A stretch of 12,644 nucleotides of DNA from Bacteroidota bacterium (GTDB lineage Bacteria; Bacteroidota; Bacteroidia; B-17B0; Aurantibacillaceae), in contig JADJSH010000013.1 in NCBI GenBank assembly GCA_016711805.1, forward strand, positions 1 through 12,644, written 5' to 3'. Shown in pieces: positions 6,820 through 12,644 of this stretch; the first letter of the stretch is position 1; every line of letters starts with the position of its first letter. The notes beneath the pieces were generated by a model that saw only the letters and a program-made list of their open reading frames with translations, was not told the origin of the DNA and did not search any database. The position numbers and the translations under genes are program-made.

Positions 6820-6842
6820 TGGCCAAATAACGTTACATTTAG

Positions 6843-8114
6843 ATGATGAAAAAAAAGAGCCCATTATCGTCGAAACTTTAGCGTGGTTGGAAAAAACTAG
6901 GGCCAGGTCTTGTAACTGGTGCCAGCGACGATGATCCTTCTGGCATAGCCACCTATTCTCAAGCGGGTGCGGCATATGGTCTTTCAACATTATGGACAGC
7001 TATTATCGCGTTTCCATTAATGGCAGCCATTCAGCAAATGTGTGCCAGAATTGGCTTAGTTACCTCGCAAGGCTTAACTGGAACTCTTAAAAAACATTAT
7101 CCAAAACCAATTTTATATGTGATGCTATTGTTTAGTTTCCCTGCTATTGTGATGAATATTGGAGCAGATATTGCAGGCATGGGAGCCGTTGGAAACTTGC
7201 TATTTCCGAGTATTGATGCTAATTATTTTAGTGTTCTATTTACTGTTATTCTTTTAGGCTTAATCATCTATTTACCTTATCAAAAAATAGCATCCGTTTT
7301 AAAATACTTGTGCATCGTAATGTTAGTTTATTTTATTGTTCCTTTTTTATACAAACAAAATTATTCAGACATCTTAAAGGCCACCTTTATCCCTACCCTA
7401 CAATTTGATAAGAAATTTATGGCCATCATTGTTGGTATACTTGGTACCACCATATCACCCTATCTTTTCTTTTGGCAAGCTTCGGTTGAAGTGGAAGAAA
7501 TGAAATCCAAAAGAGCGCATCTCATCGTCAATAAAAAAATTATCCATGAGATCAATCAAGACGTGGATTTTGGGATGACAGTTTCTGGCTTCGTCATGTA
7601 TTTTATTATTTTGACTACTGGCACTGTTTTATTTAATGGAGGTATTCATCAAATAGATACTGTAGAACAAGCAGCCATGGCATTAAAACCATTAGCTGGG
7701 AATTTAGCTTATTTACTTTTTGCCATTGGTGTTATTGGAACTGGACTAATTGCTATTCCTGTATTAAGTGGTTCTATATCCTATATCATTACCGAAACTT
7801 TTGGTTGGGAACAAGGTCTAGATAAAAAGTTTCATGAAGCCAAGGCATTCTACGTGATTATTGCCATCTCTTTGCTCCTAGGTTTATCCTTAAATTATAT
7901 TGGCATTACGCCTATTCAATCGTTGATATATACCGCAATTCTTTATGGATTAACAGCACCAGTTCTCATTGCAATCATATTGCACATCTCCAACAACAAA
8001 AAAATAATGGGTAAAAACGTGAATGGAAGATTGGCCAATATTCTTGGTTTTGCGGCATTCATTATTATGACAGTGGCTTCTGTTGCCTTACTTTACATGC
8101 AATTTGCGGACTAA
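6843..8114 (+). CDS. Nramp-like metal-ion transporter with non-canonical metal-site motifs (in-frame TAG at 6879-6881)
   Basis: This inner-membrane secondary transporter has about 11 hydrophobic helices. Near the N-terminus GPGLVTGASDDDPSGIATYS matches the first-helix region of the Nramp superfamily, with DPSG where classical MntH/Nramp has DPGN. The helix-6 region reads GTTISPYLFFWQASVEVEE, with SPYL in the place of MPHN. These replacements recall divergent Nramp-related clades, including Nramp-related magnesium transporters, so the ion need not be Mn or Fe. The frame is continuous from the ATG at 6843 apart from TAG at 6879-6881 (MMKKKSPLSSKL*RGWKKLGPG). Paired indels restoring KLLAWWKKLGPG would remove the stop, so I infer a sequence error. 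The alternative, starting at the Met of 7020, would lose helix 1. It converges with the peptidase gene, 8 bp between stops. Confidence 0.85.
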
Positions 8115-8122
8115 TCCAATTT

Positions 8123-9037
8123 CTACAAATCCTTCATCAGGGCTTTGTATAATTCTATCATGCCTTCAATATCTTTTTTGTGAACCTTTTCGTTAGGTGT
8201 ATGCACAAATTGTTCGGCTGCTCCAACAAAGCACCAGTCCCAAACATTTTCAGCCATTTGTAATTCTTTAGCATCACTTCCACCCGATCCTTCAACTTCC
8301 AATTGATAAGCCACTTTATGTTTTTTAGCAATATCAATTATTCTGTTGATATAACTACGACGAGGTATTAAACTATCTCGCATACTAATTACTGGTCCTT
8401 TTGCCGGAAATACGCCATCCGAAATCCAAGAGATATCAGAAATTAAAGCTTGAGAAATTTTATAATTATCGACTAAATATTTTTGTAAGTACGATACACT
8501 ACCGCCACCGTGCTCTTCCCATGTACTAAATACAATCACACCATCTTTTAAAGTCTCAGCAACTTTTAAGGCATTATAACAACCTAAACGGTTATCCATA
8601 TAACAACATTGCACGTAGTCTTTATCTTCTCTCCAATTAGCTTTAAAAACTAATTCAGTACCTGTATCAAAACTACGCTTAGCTTTATATTCCATGGTGT
8701 CTTTTACCACGTTCAAAGTTGCTTCGCATTTACCTTTGCTATCGCTTCCTACCAATTCATAACCTTTTTCAATACGTGGCCCACCAATTTTCACTAATTG
8801 TTTTCCGTAACGCACGGTAAAACCAATACTATCAGTGTGTGCAAAAATAGCGGTGCGTGGTTTACCAAACACCAACATGATATTATCCTGAAAGCCTTTT
8901 CCGTGAATCACCTTTGGTTTGTGCTTCCAGTTTTTAGATTCTTTTTTAATATAGTCTAATAAAAATTCTTTCATGGCTACTTCGTTTCCGCTTGGCGAAT
9001 GAATGGCGCACATTGTTTTTAATATTGATAAATCCAT
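8123..9037 (-). CDS. M42-family-type metallo-aminopeptidase
   Basis: This 304-residue cytoplasmic enzyme should remove N-terminal residues from peptides using two metal ions. The metal and catalytic residues of the M42/M20 fold are visible in order: His67 and Asp69 in AIFAHTDSIGF, bridging Asp148 in CCYMDNRLGCYNAL, Glu174/Glu175 in FSTWEEHGGGS, Asp201 in LISDISW and His279 in EQFVHTPNEKVH. The N-terminal IHSPSGNE is also typical. At 304 residues it is somewhat shorter than the common 340-360, and the inserted dimerisation domain appears reduced. The frame is intact throughout. The gene has its own good -7 box (9081-9088) and an unusual palindrome just upstream of it. Confidence 0.88.
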   Translation of the reverse strand: MDLSILKTMCAIHSPSGNEVAMKEFLLDYIKKESKNWKHKPKVIHGKGFQDNIMLVFGKPRTAIFAHTDSIGFTVRYGKQLVKIGGPRIEKGYELVGSDSKGKCEATLNVVKDTMEYKAKRSFDTGTELVFKANWREDKDYVQCCYMDNRLGCYNALKVAETLKDGVIVFSTWEEHGGGSVSYLQKYLVDNYKISQALISDISWISDGVFPAKGPVISMRDSLIPRRSYINRIIDIAKKHKVAYQLEVEGSGGSDAKELQMAENVWDWCFVGAAEQFVHTPNEKVHKKDIEGMIELYKALMKDL

Positions 9038-9080
9038 AAAAGAATAATAGTGTTAAAAGGTTTTATATAGTTTTGACGTT

Positions 9081-9088
9081 CAAAGGTA
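9081..9088 (-). promoter_or_regulatory. -7 promoter box of the M42 peptidase gene
   Basis: On the minus strand TACCTTTG matches TAnnTTTG exactly. The transcript would start around 9074, giving a leader of about 36 nt before the ATG at 9037. No strong TTG is seen at -33; that region is occupied by a perfect palindrome (9097-9115). Confidence 0.55.
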
Positions 9089-9096
9089 ATGAAATC

Positions 9097-9115
9097 AAAG
9101 TTTAAATTAAACTTT
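9097..9115. promoter_or_regulatory. Perfect 19 bp palindrome over the peptidase -33 region
   Basis: AAAGTTTAAATTAAACTTT is a perfect 9-1-9 palindrome lying 8 bp upstream of the -7 box on the minus strand, where RNA polymerase would contact the -33 element. It also lies 75 bp upstream of the divergent Asp-box gene. It could be the operator of a dimeric regulator. Chance is possible because the sequence is almost all A and T. Confidence 0.4.
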
Positions 9116-9189
9116 TTAAAGTAATTTAGAGTCTTTATTAAGTACAAAAAAATATATAAATTTATAAGGCTCAATAAACATATCTTAAA

Positions 9190-10757
9190 ATGAAAAACTA
9201 CTTTTACTTTTATCACTTTTTACTATAGGTTTTGTACATTCTCAAAACATTAATTTATCAAATTTAACTGTATTTGAAGGTGAGCCATATATCGCCATCA
9301 ACCCCACAAATAATCAAAACATAGTTGTAGCATGGATGGGTTATGTTTTTGGAAGTGGAACAGCCTTAACCATAAAAACTAAAAATCAATTGACGGTGGG
9401 CAAACATGGTCAACTGCAGTTAACTTACCTCACATGTCACCAAATTTTAAGTCAGCAGATGTATCTATAGCTTTTGATGGAACAGGTAAATTATTTTTAA
9501 CGTACATTGATTACCGAGAATCACCAGACTCAGGTGGGGTATATTTAACAAAATCATTAAATGGTGGAACCACGTGGAGCACTCCGGTTAAAGTAATCGA
9601 CGCTTTAACTGATGTTACAAAAAGACCAATCGATAGACCTTGGTTATCTGTTAGTAATTCGGGCAATAATATTTATGTTACAACAAAACCTGCACCTTGG
9701 ATTTTACCACCAAATCGTCCGTATTTTATAAGTTCATCAAATGGAGGAACAAGCTTTAACAATTGGCGTTATTTAGATACTACAAATTTTTTAGTAGGAA
9801 ATGTCATTGCTGCACCGATGGCGGTTCCTGCCGTTACAGGTAATACAGTCATTGCAATATATCCTAGTTATCTGCCGTCGCAAAGTGTATTTGCAAAATA
9901 TATTCTTGCTAAATCAACCAATGGTGGAGGAACTTTTAATTATAGTACCGTTTTTAATTCCTCATTTAACACAGCCGCAGCAAATGATTCTGCTAAATTA
10001 AGTTATCGTTTGATTATTAATCCAACAAATAGCAATCATTATGTATTTGTATGTATTGGAAGTTTGAGTGGTGTTGACTATGATATTTATATGACGGAAA
10101 CTCTAAACGGTGGCTCAAGTTGGTCGGCATTGACTCGTATTAATGATGATGCCATTAATAATGGAAAAATGCAAGATTTGCTTTGGGCCGATTTTGATAA
10201 CAATGGTGATTTAGCAATTACCTGGAGAGATAGAAGAAATGGATCAGGACCAGGATATGCAAGAGCATCTGAAGTATATGCTGCATTTAGACCTTCTGGA
10301 TCATCCACTTTTAATCCAAATTTTAAAATTAGTAATACACTTGAAACTTATGGTAATATATTATCGGAAAATGGGAATGACGTTATGAGCATGGTAATAA
10401 AAAACGATACATTACATACTGTTTGGGGAAGTACAAGAGATGGTTCATTAGACATTTGGTATTCGCGAACAAAAAGCTTCTATAGGTGGGACAACCGACA
10501 TCAAACTTTTAAATAGTGAATCATTAATTATTAATACAATTCCAAATCCCACAACAGATCACATAATGGTTTCCGTAAACAATAAAACAAAAATTGATTT
10601 GTTGGAAATTTATTCTGCTTCTGGAAAATTAATACATTCTCAAAAAAATAACGATTTTGAAATAAAATTAGATTTAAAACATTTTGCAGACGGCATTTAT
10701 CAGCTAAAAATACAACAAGGAAATTTAGTGTCTTACAAAAAAATAATTAAACAATAA
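9190..10757 (+). CDS. Secreted Asp-box (BNR-repeat) beta-propeller protein with T9SS C-terminal sorting domain (frame-disrupted)
   Basis: This is a predicted cell-surface or secreted protein. The corrected N-terminus MKKLLLLLSLFTIGFVHSQN is a signal peptide (a missing A near 9193 breaks it). At least five Asp-box-like S/T-x-D/N-G-G-x-T/S-W/F motifs follow: SIDGGQTWS (about 9386-9412), SLNGGTTWS, SSNGGTSF, STNGGGTF and TLNGGSSWS. They mark a sialidase-like six- or seven-bladed propeller. I do not see a clear Arg triad or catalytic Asp/Tyr set, so sialidase activity is not claimed. After a frame break near 10478 the C-terminus reads IPNPTTDHIMVSV, LLEIYSASGKLI, FADGIYQLKI, YKKIIKQ: a type A T9SS sorting domain. 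About 522 codons in total. Further breaks are near 9193 and 9383. The gene converges with the YeeE pair, 19 bp between stops. Confidence 0.85.
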
Positions 10758-10776
10758 CTCTTAGTAAATGAAAATA

Positions 10777-11276
10777 CTAATGCGGTAATTTATCTTGAAA
10801 GTAGCCATACACCCAAGTACCAGCAACGGCACTTAAAAAGGTAATAATTATAACCGTAAAACCACTTCCTATTTGAGCGAATAATGGTCCAGGGCAAGCG
10901 CCAGTAATAGCCCAACCTAAACCAAAAATTAAACCACCAATAATAACTCCTTTGTTATTAGTTTTGGAGTCAAAATCACTTGCTCTCCGTCTAAGGTTTT
11001 AATATTAAATTTTTTAATAATGAAAACCGAAATCATTCCAACAACAACAGCTGTTCCAATAACGCCGTACATGTGAAACGATTCAAATCGGAACATTTCT
11101 TGAATACGAAACCAACTAACAATTTCTGCTTTAACAAATACAATTCCAAACAACATTCCTATAAAGGCATACACTAAGTTTGCTGTCCAAGGTTTTTTAA
11201 TGTCTGAATTATTGATGCAAGTAGCCTTTAATTCAAACTCATCATTTTCTACATTTTTTAAATTTTCTGTCGTCAT
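10777..11276 (-). CDS. Half-size YeeE/YedE-type sulfur transporter, second subunit (frame-disrupted)
   Basis: This membrane protein of about 166 residues has four to five hydrophobic segments. It starts MTTENLKNVENDEFELKA, then VYAFIGMLFGIVFVKAEIV and a MYGVIGTAVVVGMISVFIIKK helix. After a frame break near 10965 it continues NNKGVIIGGLIFGLGWAITG, then ACPGPLFAQIGSGF, and ends GTWVYGYFQDKLPH. The TGACPGP motif with its conserved Cys is the signature of YeeE/YedE (thiosulfate-transporter TsuA-like) proteins, where Cys residues relay sulfur species across the membrane. Full-size members carry two such halves. Here the other half is encoded just upstream (10 bp gap), so the two proteins probably assemble together. 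Confidence 0.8.
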
Positions 11277-11286
11277 GATTTTCTGA

Positions 11287-11849
11287 TTAAAGATTTAATA
11301 AAAAAGGTAAGATTAACCACGTCATAATAAAGCCACCAATCATAAAACAACAGGTTGCAATTAAAGAAGGTAACTGTAAATTGGACAAACCCATGATAGC
11401 ATGGCCGCTTGTGCAACCGCCGGCATAACGTGTTCCAAAGCCAACCATAAAACCACCTACTACCATAAATATAAAACCACGTAAGGTTAATAAACTGCTC
11501 CAACTAAAAATATCGGTTGGTAATAAATGTTCGAAATCTTTTTACATTATTAGCAGATAACGCTTCCTTTGTACTTTCGGCAACAACAATAGGATTTGGA
11601 TTGGTTAAAACAAAAGAGGCTATCATACCACCAATAGCAACGCCTCCTACAAAAATAAATTCCACGATTCTTTTCTCCAATCGTATTGAAAAATTTAATA
11701 TTTGCCGGTATGCAAGCTGCACAAATGTGACGTAAGGAAGATGAAATCCCAAAGGATTTGTTTCCAATTAATAATAGCGAAGGAACCGTTAATCCAATAA
11801 GGACACCTGCAACGTACCAAGGCCAAGGTTGTTTTAATAATTCTAACAT
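11287..11849 (-). CDS. Half-size YeeE/YedE-type sulfur transporter, first subunit (frame-disrupted)
   Basis: This membrane protein of about 187 residues starts MLELLKQPWPWYVAGVLIGL, continues SLLLIGNKSFGISSSLRHIC, and after a frame break near 11680 GGVAIGGMIASFVLTNPNP. After another near 11540 come a GFIFMVVGGFMVGFGTRYAG helix, GCTSGHAIMGLSNLQLPSLI, and the end GGFIMTWLILPFLLNL. The GGCTSGH motif (complement of about 11399-11431) is the conserved Cys-containing half-repeat of YeeE/YedE transporters. It forms a two-gene operon with the TGACPGP-bearing partner. Likely role: uptake of thiosulfate or related sulfur compounds. The substrate is inferred from the family. Confidence 0.82.
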
Positions 11850-11873
11850 AGGTTTTGGTTTTAGTAAATAACA

Positions 11874-11910
11874 TCCTCCGTCCTGCGGACACCTCCTTCA
11901 AAGGAGGAGA
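11874..11910. repeat. GC-rich double hairpin between dapA and the YeeE genes
   Basis: TCCTCCGTCCTGCGGAC is followed by ACCTCCTTCAAAGGAGGA. It contains GTCC-TGC-GGAC and CCTCCTT-CA-AAGGAGG hairpins, and the outer TCCTCC can instead pair with GGAGGA. From memory, sequences of this look are common interspersed intergenic repeats in Bacteroidota. No T-run follows on the minus strand, so a classical intrinsic terminator of dapA is not supported, although it could reduce read-through. Confidence 0.5.
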
Positions 11911-11916
11911 TTTTCG

Positions 11917-12644
11917 TTAATTAATAGCAATTTTCTTCAACTTAGCTTTCACGGTATCATTAGGTTCTACTAATGGCAAACGAACGGTTGGTTGAGTAAT
12001 TTTCTTTTTTGCTAATACTACTTTTACACCGCCAGGATTTCCATCAGCAAATAATTGCTCAGTGATCTCCGTTAATTTGTAATGTAATTTTTGTGCATTT
12101 TTTAAATCGTGTACTAAGGCAAAACGCACCATATCACTAAAATCTTTCGGATACGCATTCGCCACAACAGATATAACTCCATCAGCACCACTTGCAATTA
12201 ACGGTAAGGTTAAGTTATCATCACCACTAATAATTAAGAAATTATCAGGACGGTATTTAATAATTTTCGTGCATTGCTCGATATTTCCACTAGCTTTAAT
12301 CGCAATGATATTTTTAAATTCATTTGCTAAACGTAAGGTTGTTTCAGCTGTGATATTGGAAGCTGTACGCCCGGCACATTATACAATATGATCGGTAACG
12401 GACTTGCTTTTGCAATCGCTTTATAATGCTGATAAATTCTTCTTGAGACGGTTTATTGTAATAAGGAGATACAGAAAGAATGGCATCAAAACCAGATAAA
12501 TCATCTTTCTTTAATTGTTCCACTAATTCAGCCGTATTATTGCCACCAACCCTAATACTAATGGAACACGTTTCTTAGTTGTCTTTTATGATATGAGCAA
12601 TAACCTGCTGTTTTCTTCTTTAGATAAAGTAGCCGTTTCGCCAG
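11917..12644 (-). CDS. dapA: 4-hydroxy-tetrahydrodipicolinate synthase, C-terminal part (frame-disrupted, cut by window edge)
   Basis: This cytoplasmic enzyme of lysine and diaminopimelate synthesis condenses pyruvate with aspartate semialdehyde. The window starts inside the gene at GETATLSKEE (the GTTGE(S/T)xTL region), so about 50 N-terminal residues are missing. The frame continues with breaks through GFDAILSVSPYYNKPSQEEF, LPIILYNVPG with the active-site Tyr, and NIIAIKASGNIEQC with the Schiff-base Lys. Then come LIISGDDNLTLPLIASGADG, VISVVANAYPKDFSDMV and the end VKAKLKKIAIN. A missing C near 12372 turns VPGRT into VPGVQ; other breaks lie near 12435, 12555 and 12590. The order and spacing of motifs leave little doubt about the DapA family. 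Confidence 0.92.

Noticed and set aside
6828..6835. TAACGTTA as a definite collapsed attC site
   Set aside because: An 8 bp palindrome is common by chance in AT-rich DNA and no matching core opens the preceding gene; kept only as a hint in the right-end finding.
6879..6881. Programmed recoding of TAG in the Nramp-like gene
   Set aside because: Indels are frequent throughout the window, and a paired indel restores a family-like sequence; no recoding signal is visible.
9190..10757. Calling the Asp-box protein an active sialidase
   Set aside because: Asp boxes occur in many propeller proteins, and I could not identify the Arg triad or the catalytic Asp and Tyr.
11874..11910. Hairpin as the intrinsic terminator of dapA
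   Set aside because: The stem is good, but no run of T follows on the minus strand; an interspersed repeat is the better reading.

Overview
The window looks like chromosomal DNA of a Bacteroidota organism, probably near Flavobacteriales. It is AT-rich, has TAnnTTTG-type -7 promoter boxes, encodes a secreted protein with a type IX secretion (T9SS) C-terminal sorting domain, and carries a TPR/SpoIIE-type phosphatase of a kind common in this phylum. Many conserved genes (FNR, ferredoxin, phosphatase, Nramp-like, Asp-box protein, YeeE pair, DapA) contain one or more frame disruptions, most of them at homopolymer runs. I read these as sequencing or assembly errors, not true pseudogenes, and give full gene spans across them.

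Layout. 1-114: tail of an unrecognised gene. 184-1185: FAD/NADP ferredoxin reductase. 1215-1442: a large imperfect inverted repeat. 1497-1812: adrenodoxin-type [2Fe-2S] ferredoxin, probably the redox partner of the reductase. 1819-3939 (minus): membrane-anchored TPR and SpoIIE-type PP2C phosphatase. 4026-4106: long palindrome. 4104-6514: three co-oriented single-gene units (a lipoprotein, a transglutaminase-like protein, an alpha/beta-hydrolase lipoprotein). 6523-6819: small orphan gene. 6843-8114: Nramp-like transporter. 8123-9037 (minus): M42-type metallopeptidase, with a palindrome over its promoter. 9190-10757: secreted Asp-box protein with T9SS tail. 10777-11849 (minus): two half-size YeeE/YedE-type sulfur transporters. 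11874-11910: hairpin repeat. 11917-12644 (minus): dapA, running off the window.

The most interesting feature is 4104-6514. Each unit begins with a core site (GTTAGCTGC, GTTAGTGGC, GGTAGGCGTA) and ends with that unit's own reverse complement (GCAGCTAAC, GCCACTAAC, TACGCCTAAC, the last with one mismatch). The two complete junctions are about 180 bp imperfect inverted repeats with related interiors. This is the architecture of integron gene cassettes with attC sites. No integrase is visible, so it resembles a cluster of attC sites lacking an integrase (CALIN). The sites are longer than classical attC and match the core consensus only partly, so they may be a divergent, lineage-specific family.
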